64,000 nucleotides of DNA. Origin: Nitzschia sp. DOCU1. Lineage: Eukaryota; Bacillariophyta; Bacillariophyceae; Bacillariales; Bacillariaceae. The stretch's first letter is position 1; every line of letters starts with the position of its first letter. The stretch covers positions 1,785,978 through 1,849,977 of the forward strand of contig OX595999.1 in NCBI GenBank assembly GCA_951394045.1. The letters run 5' to 3'. The translations under genes were made by a program, and so were the position numbers. Below are positions 42,179 through 53,192 of the stretch, piece by piece. The notes under the pieces are model-generated. The model saw only the letters and a program-made list of their open reading frames with translations, did no database searches and was not told where the DNA came from.

Positions 42179-43309
42179 ATGGTTGCCTTTGTCAAGGAAG
42201 AACTTGAGCGCCTTAGCCAAAACAGTCAAAGCCTTCGGCGGAACATTTCGATGGAGTCATTGCAAGAGCGTCTCAACGAGGAATCGCTTTTTAGCGCAAG
42301 CAGCGAGTCTTCCCCTGTTGCTCCGCTGCCAACCATGCCATTCTGCTGTTGTTCTCCTTCCCTGAGACAGGACTCGTTGCACAGCACCACGTCTACACCG
42401 TCCAATAGCGCCGAACGCCACCAGCAAGAGCTTCTGGCAATCTTGGACTCCGCGCTTGAACTTCTCGACGACGATGAAGACCTCTTTCATGAAGGTTAAG
42501 AATGTACAAGATTCTGTTCCTCGTCCCTTCCCGTTTTTGGTGCCTGTGACGAAGCAAATATCGTGTTTGCTTCAGTGAAGTTTTCAATCTTCTCTTCGGC
42601 TGCAAACCTGTTTTATACCAGCCGAGATACCACGGTGGTGTTGTGAACAAGGATCTTCTCGTATCTGTACAAACAACTTTTCCTTCTTCCTGACTATCGG
42701 TTTCCGTTTCTTCTAAGCATGGCGCACTATGAATACGGTAGCAATGGCATCATGACGATCCAGTGTCCTGCAACAGACGCAGCTGCTATTGGCTATCAGT
42801 ATACTATTGTAAATAACAACTATAGCGTTACCATGAAAACGGTCTTTTCAATCTTCTTCTTAACTGCTGCTAACTAGAAGTCTACGACCGGGTAGTACCA
42901 CTAGGAGGTGCTGTTAATATGATACCGATTGCCTAACAGTGCTTTGAAGCCGGAAGGGAGCATTCTATCGATCCTGTCGCTGAACTGCAGATGACGTAGA
43001 ATGTGGGCCAAGCTTCTTGCTACTACTAGCTTGCCAGCAGCAGGAGACCATGATGACCACATCTAGCCACAACTAGCGAGCCAGCAAATGCCTGATCTAG
43101 TAGTTGATTGTTATCTCAGTCATCCCCTTCTGTCTATCACGCGTTGATGATAGCCAGGCGGGTTTTTAAAGATGCCTCGAGAGAGGACGCTATTATCTAC
43201 CGGTAGCTGCTAGCTACTAGGGATTAGCTCGCGGAGACTCCAACGTAGTACAGAAAGTCGGACATTGGCGATGCAATTCCAAATGCTGTCAGAAACAGGG
43301 ACATTGGGA
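41917..43309. repeat. Near-identical 1.39-kb block, copy 1
   Basis: Identical, apart from at least one substitution (gtcatcccc here, gtcgtcccc in copy 2), to 43692-45084; the offset is 1,775 bp. The boundaries are abrupt: left at tgcaacttcaatagccg and right after gacattggga. It contains the small gene 42179-42499 with its 5' and 3' flanks. Confidence 0.93.
42179..42499 (+). CDS. Small unknown protein, array copy 1
   Basis: The protein has 106 residues. It starts MVAFVKEELERLSQ, followed by SLRRNISMESLQER, which looks like a basophilic kinase site (R-R-x-S). A serine/proline segment follows, then a cysteine triplet in PFCCCSPSLRQ (possible S-acylation or metal site), and a C-terminal hydrophobic-acidic helix QQELLAILDSALELLDDDED. 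No signal peptide or membrane span is seen. Identical to copy 2 at 43954 and related to copy 3 at 45693; conservation of these blocks in the divergent copy supports real coding. I know no family. A hairpin follows in the 3' flank at 42551-42573. Confidence 0.65.
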   Translation: MVAFVKEELERLSQNSQSLRRNISMESLQERLNEESLFSASSESSPVAPLPTMPFCCCSPSLRQDSLHSTTSTPSNSAERHQQELLAILDSALELLDDDEDLFHEG

Positions 43310-43953
43310 GGACCTAACACATGAATCTACAACGACTACTGCAAGGCGCTATGAGCTTTCAAACCATGTAATGCAGTGAATGCCAGTGCCGCGCCAACAA
43401 TCAATAGCTTTCGTGCATTTCACTTCTCATGTTGAAAGCTTTATTCGTTGTTTCCGATGCGACGACGCCGGATGAGGTGAGCTCCACGTGGTGCATCAAT
43501 ATTGCTTCCGCCATACACGATTAGAGGATTTCTTCGAAAATGCTTCTCCCGTTCTCCCGTTGAACTTCGAGTTAAAGCGTTGTTGCGAAAGAAGAGCTGT
43601 TAGGCTTGATATTTTCAAATGACGAATGGCAAAGAAGCGACGTAATGCTGTTATTATATGCCTCTAACGCGACACGCCTTTTCCTGTTGAGTGCAACTTC
43701 AATAGCCGATGAAATGACGAACAGCCACGGAGGAAACTTCATATGCCCAATCTCGCCACCTCGGTGGCCATCTCCTGACGTAGATCTTCAAAATTGCGTA
43801 ACTGCGACCACATTTGCACCCCATCAGTTGGCCGGGCTATTCACGAAAACAAACAGGGCCCTTCGTGGCAACTCCCCATCTCATGGAGCCGACTTGCATT
43901 CCGAAGCACACAAAATCCCTCAGGCTTTCATTGTAACTACAAAAAACTAAACA
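42500..43953. other. 3' flank of copy 1 and 5' flank of copy 2
   Basis: The first part is the 3' flank, with a perfect hairpin at 42551-42573 (gaagcaaa / tttgcttc, 7-nt loop). The spacer 43310-43691 is a diverged relative of 45085-45690 and so represents the ancestral inter-unit sequence. No extra gene is supported. Confidence 0.55.
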
Positions 43954-45084
43954 ATGGTTGCCTTTGTCAAGGAAGAACTTGAGCGCCTTAGCCAAAACAG
44001 TCAAAGCCTTCGGCGGAACATTTCGATGGAGTCATTGCAAGAGCGTCTCAACGAGGAATCGCTTTTTAGCGCAAGCAGCGAGTCTTCCCCTGTTGCTCCG
44101 CTGCCAACCATGCCATTCTGCTGTTGTTCTCCTTCCCTGAGACAGGACTCGTTGCACAGCACCACGTCTACACCGTCCAATAGCGCCGAACGCCACCAGC
44201 AAGAGCTTCTGGCAATCTTGGACTCCGCGCTTGAACTTCTCGACGACGATGAAGACCTCTTTCATGAAGGTTAAGAATGTACAAGATTCTGTTCCTCGTC
44301 CCTTCCCGTTTTTGGTGCCTGTGACGAAGCAAATATCGTGTTTGCTTCAGTGAAGTTTTCAATCTTCTCTTCGGCTGCAAACCTGTTTTATACCAGCCGA
44401 GATACCACGGTGGTGTTGTGAACAAGGATCTTCTCGTATCTGTACAAACAACTTTTCCTTCTTCCTGACTATCGGTTTCCGTTTCTTCTAAGCATGGCGC
44501 ACTATGAATACGGTAGCAATGGCATCATGACGATCCAGTGTCCTGCAACAGACGCAGCTGCTATTGGCTATCAGTATACTATTGTAAATAACAACTATAG
44601 CGTTACCATGAAAACGGTCTTTTCAATCTTCTTCTTAACTGCTGCTAACTAGAAGTCTACGACCGGGTAGTACCACTAGGAGGTGCTGTTAATATGATAC
44701 CGATTGCCTAACAGTGCTTTGAAGCCGGAAGGGAGCATTCTATCGATCCTGTCGCTGAACTGCAGATGACGTAGAATGTGGGCCAAGCTTCTTGCTACTA
44801 CTAGCTTGCCAGCAGCAGGAGACCATGATGACCACATCTAGCCACAACTAGCGAGCCAGCAAATGCCTGATCTAGTAGTTGATTGTTATCTCAGTCGTCC
44901 CCTTCTGTCTATCACGCGTTGATGATAGCCAGGCGGGTTTTTAAAGATGCCTCGAGAGAGGACGCTATTATCTACCGGTAGCTGCTAGCTACTAGGGATT
45001 AGCTCGCGGAGACTCCAACGTAGTACAGAAAGTCGGACATTGGCGATGCAATTCCAAATGCTGTCAGAAACAGGGACATTGGGA
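43692..45084. repeat. Near-identical 1.39-kb block, copy 2
   Basis: Second copy of the block at 41917-43309. It differs from copy 1 at one noted position in the 3' flank. It contains the gene at 43954-44274. Confidence 0.93.
43954..44274 (+). CDS. Small unknown protein, array copy 2
   Basis: The 106-residue product is identical to that of copy 1 at 42179. The upstream region beyond 43692 differs from that of copy 1 but resembles that of copy 3 (for example gttgttgcgaaagaagagc, aagaagcgacgtaat), so copies 2 and 3 keep an ancestral promoter. The 3' hairpin is repeated at 44326-44348. Confidence 0.65.
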   Translation: MVAFVKEELERLSQNSQSLRRNISMESLQERLNEESLFSASSESSPVAPLPTMPFCCCSPSLRQDSLHSTTSTPSNSAERHQQELLAILDSALELLDDDEDLFHEG

Positions 45085-45692
45085 CAACCTAACACATCCA
45101 CAACTATGATACGAGCTCGCGGATAATCAAATGTATTTATTCAGTTGCTTGGCGGTTCAATTGCTATTGTCAGAAACATGGACATTGGGAGAAGTTAGAA
45201 CAAGGATTACTGCAAAACCATGGACAACGACGACGGTAATGCAAGGCGCTATGAGCTTTCAAACCATGTAATGCAGTGATTCAGCACACTTGGGCTAAGG
45301 AATGCCAGTGCCGCGCAACCAATCAACGATTGATAGCTTTCGTGCTTTTCACTTCTCATGTTGAACGCCTTTATTCGTTGTTTCCAAGCGACGACGCGGG
45401 AGCTCCACGTAGTGCAACAACTTTAATTCCATACGATTAGAGGATTTCTTCGAAATTGCTTCTCCGGTTCTCCCCCGTTGAACATCGAATAAGCGTTGTT
45501 GCGAAAGAAGAGCGGTTAGGCATAATATTTTCGAATGACGAAAGGCAAAGAAGCGACGTAATTAGGTTCTGATATGCCTCTAACGCGCCACGTAAGGAAC
45601 AAAATCGCCGATCGGCAATAGTCAGCGAAGGGAGAATCTCAAGCTCACAATGTCCCCAGACCTTTCTTTGAAACCACACAAACAACAAAACA
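44275..45692. other. 3' flank of copy 2 and 5' flank of copy 3
   Basis: After the repeated block ends at about 45084, the spacer contains direct repeats of tgtcagaaacaNggacattggga and gcaaggcgctatgagctttc shared with 43290-43580. No further gene is supported. Confidence 0.5.
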
Positions 45693-46019
45693 ATGGTTGC
45701 CTTTGTCAAGAAAGAAGTTGTACACCTTAGCCAGGATCGACAAATCCTTCGGCGGAATCTTTCAATGGAGACTCTGCAAGAGCGACGGCATGATAATGCT
45801 GGATCCTCGCCAAGCGACGACTTGTTGGTGCAATTTCGTGGCCGCGACGACTACTTTTGCTGTTGTTCTCTGTCCTTGAGTGAGGGTTCGTCAAACATAA
45901 CGTCATGCACAGCATCTAATACATCCCAACGCACCCAACAAGAGCTTCTCGTAATCCTGGTGGATTCTGTTCTTGAACTTCTCGACGATGGTGATGACGA
46001 GCTCTTCTTAGACAGCTAA
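45693..46019 (+). CDS. Small unknown protein, divergent array copy 3
   Basis: The protein has 108 residues. Conserved with copies 1 and 2: the start MVAFVK.E, the block LRRN.SME.LQER, the cysteine triplet in FCCCSLSL, and the C-terminal QQELL.IL..SVLELLDD. Linkers between these blocks have diverged. The pattern of conserved blocks with variable linkers supports a translated gene under constraint. The 3' flank also retains a hairpin (46094-46117) with one mismatch. Function unknown. Confidence 0.65.
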   Translation: MVAFVKKEVVHLSQDRQILRRNLSMETLQERRHDNAGSSPSDDLLVQFRGRDDYFCCCSLSLSEGSSNITSCTASNTSQRTQQELLVILVDSVLELLDDGDDELFLDS

Positions 46020-47080
46020 GAAGAATGAGGATGTGCTGCTGGTGCCCCCCATGATCCTTTTCCATTTTCGTCTCCGTTTTTTGTTCCGACGATGAAGCAA
46101 ATATCGTGATTTACTTCAGTCGCATTATTCATTCTTCTCTTGTGTGCGTGGTTAACAAAGGATCATCCTCGCCGGCCACGTATCAGCATCTGCTCCTGGT
46201 GTACAAACAACGATTCCTTCCTGGTGGCTACCGGCCGGTTTTCCGTTTCTTCTGCGATTGAAGCACTATGAGTACGATAGCAATGGCATCATAAGGACCT
46301 CAGCTCTTTGCAACGTGTATACAGCTGCTGGTGTAGCCTATCGTTGTTACCCTGTAAATAAAGATTAGGGCTCTAGTAGTAGTAGCAAGTAGTAGCTGCT
46401 GCGGCTGCTGCTGTTGCTTCAGATGATATACATCAGATACAGTTCATATGGAACATAAAGGGACATGATGTGAGCACTACCAATGTCATTCCGAATAGGG
46501 CAACGTTTGATCATGACTCGTCGTCGACGACGATGATCACCACGGGGAGGATGTTGATCATGATCCTCCAATGGTGTTACTGCTGATGATATTGTTCTTT
46601 CCGTCGTCAGTGCTCGACAATGGATACCAGCTACATAGTGATAGACCTGTCCGATAACAAAGGCCGACAATGATGATTGAAGAGAAAATAACAGAACTAC
46701 ATAATGTCGCACTAGTTTCCACCGCCAGGTAGCTTTTGATGAAGGAATGAATCGAAGCTGTTCTTCTTCGAACCACCTTTACCGGTAGTTCGTTCAGAAT
46801 GACCCTCATTCCCACGACTCCTAAGTATCACAAGTAGTTGTGACAGCTGAGCGACACGAAATTGCTGCTTGGCGACGTGCGAATTCACGAAGGACTTCGA
46901 CCGCGCGCACGTTTGTATCTTTCCCAAAAAAGATCTGCGCGATCGAACGACGACAACGACGGCAGGTCACTTCAATTCTCGTTCATTTTTGACACCACCT
47001 TCCATTTTCGTTTTTGTTTCTCCTTTGACGAAGGTTATCCCCACTAACAACAGGGATCGTCTCGTTATTGCAATTTCACC
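46020..47080. other. Intergenic region, no supported gene
   Basis: It begins with the diverged 3' flank of array copy 3 and ends with the promoter and 5' UTR of the LRR gene. No domain is seen in the short frames. Confidence 0.45.
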
Positions 47081-50000
47081 ATGTCGGATCCGTCAGAGAA
47101 TCCGGTGCAGATGCAGTTTCAGAACGAATTTCAAGACGAACCGGCCGAAGGGGCTCCCACGGGTGATGGCGTCGAACGTGGCGGCGGCACCTCCGCTGCT
47201 GCTTCAACGGATCCGTCATCCAATCCAGCTTGCAGCGTTCCCTTCTTTATAGGCCTGGTCATCATGGCTGCCATTATCCTGGGGGTGACGCTAGGCCTTA
47301 CGTTGCCTACGAACAATAACCCTAGCAGTGCCTCTACGAATCCGTCGCCGACGGCCCCGGGCAGCCCCACAGCCCCCAGTCCGACGTCCAGCCCCCAAGC
47401 TCCAGTGGCTTCCACGCCCATGACTCGAGTAACCTATTTGACGGCAAAGGCCTCCGAAGTGAGTGGGGCTGATCAAGTCATGCTGCAGGACTCGTACGCT
47501 TCCAAGGCTTTGGAGTGGTTGATTTCGACTGATCCCATGGCTTTAGGGTTGCAGAGTTCCGATCAGGATATTCATCAGCGATATATTGCGGCGTCCGTCT
47601 ATTTTGCTACTCAAGGTGAATATTGGGAGGCGCGTCGACGACTCGACGATGGAAGAAACTTGCAAACCAACACGCTCTTTGGATTCCTGAGTGGCGACAC
47701 GGTCTGCAACTGGCATGTGGGCGATACGGGAATGTTTTGCGATGAGAGTGGAAAAATCCAACGTATCATCATGTGTAAGTCCAATGGTAGCTGCGGCTTT
47801 GGCTATTGCCATTTATATTGCTGTCGCCTAGGCGTTCGTTTCAGCAAATCTCACCCTAAGAGCGTGATTTTCTTCTTTTGCTACCAGCTGGCGTCGCCAT
47901 GCGTGGCGTCTTCCCTCGAGAAATCGGTTATTTGACTGCCTTGAAAGAAATCGACATGAGTGAGTATGATAACTACACATGGTGTATGTCTCTATCTGGA
48001 ACGACGACGCGATCTCAATCGTTTTTCGAAAAATATATATTCCCAGGCAATAACGAAATGGCCGGCACCCTCTCGACGACACTTGGTTTGTTGCTAAGTC
48101 TCGTCAAGCTAGATTTGAGGCCAAACAAAATTTCAGGTTCCATTCCTACCGAACTAGGAGCACTTACGAGACTCGAAGAGTTGAATTTGGGACGCAACGC
48201 GTTGACGGGAGGCCTTCCGACACAATTTGGCAATTTGTTTCGCCTCAAGTATTTGAATATGGAAGCCAACTTGCTCAAAAATAACTTACCAACTCAAATG
48301 GGTTCCATGATCGCCTTGCAAGAAATACGCCTTAATGAAAATGTTTTTGAGGGGACTCTGCCGTCGCAATTCGGTCAGCTATTAAATGTCAATGATATGC
48401 GATTGTACAATAATCTCTTGAGTGGAAATCTACCAACTCAGTTGGGACGATTATCGCTTGTGACCGATATGGATTTGGACAATAATCAATTCAGCGGCAA
48501 GTTGCCAACCGAGTTTGGAGGACTCAAAAGCATGGAAGAATTGCGAATGGCCAATAATCAATTTGCCGGAACCATTCCAACCGAATTTGGACTGATGCCC
48601 TTGCAAGATTTGGATTTGTGTAAGTAGCAATGTTTGAAGTTGGAAGATCCGTGAAAGCGCTCCGTGTACTCATATTTCCTCTTGTTCGATCTCTATGCTG
48701 AAACAATGATGCAGCCAAGAATAAATTGAGTGGACCGGTGCCTGCTTCGCTCGCCGCTTTGACGTCGTTGTTTGCTATTGATTTGCGAGACAATCAATTG
48801 ACGGGCCAAATTCCTGGAGGCTTTGGCCAATCATCTCGTTTGGATGACATGTACTTGCAGAATAACTTGTTTTCGGGTAGTTTGGATCCCATTTTCTGTG
48901 TCGAAGGTACTTCCATTCCATTCGTTAACTTGGAAGCCGACTGCAAGGGTTCCAGCGCAGAAGTCGAGTGTACGTGTTGCACACTTTGTTGCGCGTCGGA
49001 TGGAACAGACTGTGTCGAACCGACTCCGGCCCCCGTGGCCATGCCTACCTTGCCACCCGCTATTGGACAAGCGCGGTTTGATCAATTGATAGGACTCTTG
49101 GCGCAAATCTCGGATTCATCCAAGTTTTCGGATACCACGTCTCCCCAATACGAGGCCGCGTGGTGGTTGGCGACTGCGGACGGGCTCCAGCTGGACTTTT
49201 CCACAGAAGTCTTTGACATTGTAGCTCAGCGGTATATTTTGGCTTTGTTGTTTTTTGGCTTGGGTGGCAACGGGTGGGAAAGCCGCAAGAATTTTGTGAG
49301 CGATATCGAAACATGCAGTTGGTCGGATGTAACTTGTAATACAGAGGGATTGGTGATTGCCGTTGATTTGGGAAGTAATGATTTGGCGGGCTCCATTCCG
49401 GCCGAACTTGGATTCATTCCCAACATGCAAGAACTAACGCTGGGTACGATCCGCTGCTGGACACGACAAATGAAGTGTGCTGACTGCTGTATACGCTAAC
49501 GGATTCTTCCTTTCAATCCACTGCGATCTACAGAGGCAAATGCGTTGACTGGTGCCGTGCCGACGTCAATTTTCCAAATGACACAAATGACGGCGTTGTG
49601 GCTTGGGAATAACGGACTAGCCGGTACTATTCCGACCGAAATCGGACTCTTGGGACTTTGCCAGTCGTTGGATTTTTCGAGAAATGGATTTACTGGCGGC
49701 ATTCCATCTCAGATCAGTGCCATGACTTCCTTGGCCCGATTTTACGCGAGTACGTGGACCGAGGGTCGTCGTCGTCGGCACTATTGCCGCTCTGCGATTG
49801 ATTTTGGGATCTCAACTTTCGATTTGTAGACGAAAACAGGCTAAATGGACCAATCCCGAGTGGGCTAGGTGGTTCGCAACTGCTGGAGCGAATCGATCTT
49901 TGTACGTATGGATTTCGCGATGTATTATTATGTCGTTTCGTTTTGTTTTTGCCGTTCTTCTTATTTTCTCCCTTGTCAGCTGTCAACAATCTCTCCGGCC

Positions 50001-50788
50001 CCCTTCCAGCAGGCTGGTTTACTCAGCCGTCAATTCAACGAATTTACGTTTCGAATAACGTCTTAACGGGGGGCATTTCCACCCAAATTGGCTCGGCTAC
50101 AACTTTACAAGAATTCCTGGGCACCAGCAATGCTGGTCTGGGAGGCAGCATTCCAACTGAAATTGGCAATTGCGTAGCTTTGGAATCTTTCATTTGTGAT
50201 GATTGTGGCTTGACAGGCAGAGTGCCGACGGAACTTGCTCTGATGACGAGTCTTGAAGAACTATCCTTGGAATCAAACTCGCTGAACGGACCCATTCCAG
50301 TCCAAATCACCAACATGGCGGGATTGCAAAAGTTCCGCATTTCGGGAAATTCTATTGGCGGCAATATCCCGACGACGATTTCCAATATGATCGCGTTGGA
50401 AGAATTCAAAGCCAATGAAAACAACTTGATAGGGGATATCCCTACCCAATTTGGTACCATGACTGGTTTGGAAGATCTATTCGTCGGCTCGAATGACTTG
50501 ACCGGCGTTCTTCCGAGCCAATTGGGTTTGATCGTCGAATTGCGACGACTGGATGTGAGCGACAATGGAATTGGCGGCCAGGTCCCTGCTGAAATTGGAG
50601 CCTTGCCCAATTTGGTCCAAGTCTACATGCAAGGAACGTCTATTACAGGCAATTTGAATGACCGATTTTGCACCGGATCTTATGAGTTTGTAGCAGCCAA
50701 CTGCGGTGGCAGCAATCCCACCGTAACGTGCACCTGCTGTACGCTGTGTTGTGACTCGAGCGGGGCTAACTGTCAAGAAATAAGGTAG
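47081..50788 (+). CDS. Membrane-anchored leucine-rich-repeat protein, seven exons
   Basis: Proposed exons: 47081-47774, 47888-47959, 48047-48619, 48715-49443, 49534-49749, 49830-49901 and 49980-50788. The introns (78-113 nt) all have GTAAGT, GTGAGT or GTACG donors and CAG/TAG acceptors, and all are phase 1, giving 1,054 residues. The N-terminus is cytosolic (residues 1-45), followed by one membrane helix (VPFFIGLVIMAAIILGVTLGL) and a proline/serine/threonine stalk. Two similar modules follow, each with a helical cap (SYASKALEWL..; PQYEAAWWLATADG..FDIVAQRYILALLFF) ending in a WxD.TCN-like segment, then plant-type 24-residue LRRs (LxGxIPTExGxLxxLxxLxLxxN), then a cysteine cap with CTCCTLCC. It resembles the expanded receptor-like LRR proteins of diatoms. 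No kinase domain is present. The ligand is unknown. Confidence 0.88.
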
Positions 50789-51267
50789 ATGGAGGAGAGA
50801 CGACGACGACGAGGCAGACGCTGCTACTGTTGTTGCCGATGATTTGTATGTGGATCTTCGATTCCGTTGTTCTATGTTTTCAAACTAGCAAACAGCTTTG
50901 GTGAATAGATGTGACTAAACGGTAATAACTTTACATTTGACATCATGGCGAGAAAAAAGTAGTGGTGCTAGTCCTGTGTAGCTTTTGGTCGTCATGGCTC
51001 GCCCGTCGCTCGCGCGAACGAATCTGTGTTGGTGGCGCGCGAAGGTATGTTTCCACAAACCTTCGCTGCGCTGTCGATAAATCTGACGAAGACATGACGA
51101 GCATACCTATTGTACACCGAATGAAAGGTACATCCGCACACATCCACACACCCAAACCTCCCGCCACCATTCATTCTTTCGGCAATGTGTCGTCGGCAGA
51201 CAACAACCTCACATCAGGGTACAACAATCGAAACAATACAAGTCCAAACCTTTCATAGCATTCCAAG
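50789..51267. other. Intergenic region, no supported gene
   Basis: 3' UTR of the LRR gene and promoter of the GRWD1-like gene. Nothing else is recognised. Confidence 0.45.
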
Positions 51268-52782
51268 ATGGGGAAAAAGAGCAAGCGCCAACGCTCCAAC
51301 AAGCAGCAGCAGCCGCACCAGGCTGACGACTCCAAGCGCGTCGCTCCTTCGCAGCGGCAAAGCGAAGAAGAAACGCTGGAAACGCTTCGCTTCCAAGATC
51401 CTTTCGTCGACGAAGTGGTCGACGACGAAGAAGATGTCGACGTCGACATTGACGCTGCAGATCACGGTGACAAGGACATGCCTGAGGATGGGGACTTTAA
51501 TGAGGACGTCGAAGTGATTCAGTCCTGGCACCCTCTCATGGGTGGCACGCCACCAGAAGATTTGGAAATGGATCCGTCGGCTTACAAACTTTATCACACC
51601 TTGTCGCCCGAGTGGCCGTGCTTGAGTTTCGACTTTTTGAGAGACTCGCTGGGAGATGCGCGACAACGATTTCCTCATTCACTCCAAGCTGTAATCGGTA
51701 CTCAGGCCGACTCGGCGCAAAACAATCAAGTTACCGTCTTGAAATTGAGTGACTTGTCCAAATTGCCTCAATATAACGATGACGACGATGACGACCTGGG
51801 CGATGAGCTCAATGACGACAACGACGACAGTTCGTCGTCTTCCGATGAAGATGTAGATCTAGACCCCGTCATGGAACACTATTCTCTGCCACATTATGGT
51901 GGAGTCAATCGGATCCGAGCCATGCCACAGTCTTCCGATGTGGTGGCAACCTGGAGCGACGTGGGCAAGGTCCACATTTTTGACATTGCGCACCTACGAG
52001 CGCGATTTCAAGCTAGTGAGGGCAAAGCTTCACTGTCGAATGTGAGCGCTACGAAGAATCCCACCTTTACCTACGCCGGTCATGGTATTGAAGGATATGC
52101 CTTGGATTGGTCGCTCGTCAACCCGGGACATTTGGCAACGGGGGACAATCACGGTGCCATTCATTTGTGGACCCCTCGTGAAGGTGGTAGTGGCTATCAA
52201 GTCACTCCATCCTACAAGAGTACTGCAAAGGATGTATCCGTCGAAGAAATTCAATGGAGTCCCAGCGAATCGACGGTATTTTGCACGGCAGAAAGTGGAG
52301 GCCACGTGTCTATATACGACACTAGAGCACCCAATCGTTGCATGCTACGCCATTTGGCGCACGAATCAACAGATGTTAACGTGGCTAGTTGGAATCGTCA
52401 TGTCAGTAACCTCTTGGCGACGGGCAGCGATGATGGCACGTTGAGCGTTTGGGATTTGCGACAATTTTCAAAGGCCCCGCCCCTGGCAAGATTTTCATGC
52501 CACCAAACCCCCATTACGAGTGTTGAATGGCATCCGACGGATGAGAGCATGTTGGCTGCAAGCGATAGTGTGGGAGCATATATCTATGATTTGTCGGTGG
52601 AAGAAGATACCAATACTCCTACGCAACAGAAACAACTCGTTGCCGACATTCCGCCCCAATTGCTCTTTTGCCATTCGGGATCGCAAGACTTCAAAGAACT
52701 CCACTGGCACCCACAAATCGCTAGTTGCATCATGACAACGGCCTATTCGGGATTCAGTGTCTTTATTCCTTCCAATTTATAA
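51268..52782 (+). CDS. GRWD1: Glutamate-rich WD-repeat protein (GRWD1/Rrb1-like ribosome assembly factor)
   Basis: The protein has 504 residues. The start is basic (MGKKSKRQRSNKQQQ), followed by a long acidic region (residues 53-80). The histone-binding-type N-terminal helix segment reads DPSAYKLYHTLSPEWPCLSFD at about 102-122. A second acidic insert (DDDDDDLGDEL) precedes a seven-bladed WD40 propeller. Recognisable blades include HGIEGYALDWS, LATGDNHGAIHLW, VEEIQWSPSESTVFCTAESGGHVSIYD, NLLATGSDDGTLSVWDLRQF and ITSVEWHPTDESMLAASDS. In yeast Rrb1 chaperones ribosomal protein L3 into pre-60S particles; human GRWD1 also binds histones. Family assignment is strong from domain order and length. 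Confidence 0.94.
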   Translation: MGKKSKRQRSNKQQQPHQADDSKRVAPSQRQSEEETLETLRFQDPFVDEVVDDEEDVDVDIDAADHGDKDMPEDGDFNEDVEVIQSWHPLMGGTPPEDLEMDPSAYKLYHTLSPEWPCLSFDFLRDSLGDARQRFPHSLQAVIGTQADSAQNNQVTVLKLSDLSKLPQYNDDDDDDLGDELNDDNDDSSSSSDEDVDLDPVMEHYSLPHYGGVNRIRAMPQSSDVVATWSDVGKVHIFDIAHLRARFQASEGKASLSNVSATKNPTFTYAGHGIEGYALDWSLVNPGHLATGDNHGAIHLWTPREGGSGYQVTPSYKSTAKDVSVEEIQWSPSESTVFCTAESGGHVSIYDTRAPNRCMLRHLAHESTDVNVASWNRHVSNLLATGSDDGTLSVWDLRQFSKAPPLARFSCHQTPITSVEWHPTDESMLAASDSVGAYIYDLSVEEDTNTPTQQKQLVADIPPQLLFCHSGSQDFKELHWHPQIASCIMTTAYSGFSVFIPSNL

Positions 52783-53192
52783 GCGCAACAAGTCAAGTAT
52801 GCCATGGTCGGTAGTACGACCCAACGCCACCATAATTGGTGGATAAGTCGCAGAGCCTTCTTCTTTTCAATAGGCTTTCGCTAACTAGACTGGTACTCAG
52901 AATGTTATAACCCTAGCTATTTTTTGCTGTAGGATTCAACGCCGTGTGCATCGAACAAACCTGTAGCCGATAGATGGTTCCAACTGCAGATCAATGCCTT
53001 TTTAATACAGGCCAATCCACTAGCTAGGCAAGCACGACTATAGTAGTTCTACCTACTACACTTAATCTTTCATCCAACTATATTACGTTTCACAAGTGGT
53101 TGACTCCTTGACGGTTTTGTCTATGGTCGAGTGGTGCACGTACCGTCTACCAAGGCGGCATGGAGAATAATCCACTGTTGGCAGAAACTACT
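52783..53192. other. Intergenic region between convergent genes
   Basis: 3' UTRs of the GRWD1-like and ACBP genes. No feature is recognised. Confidence 0.45.
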
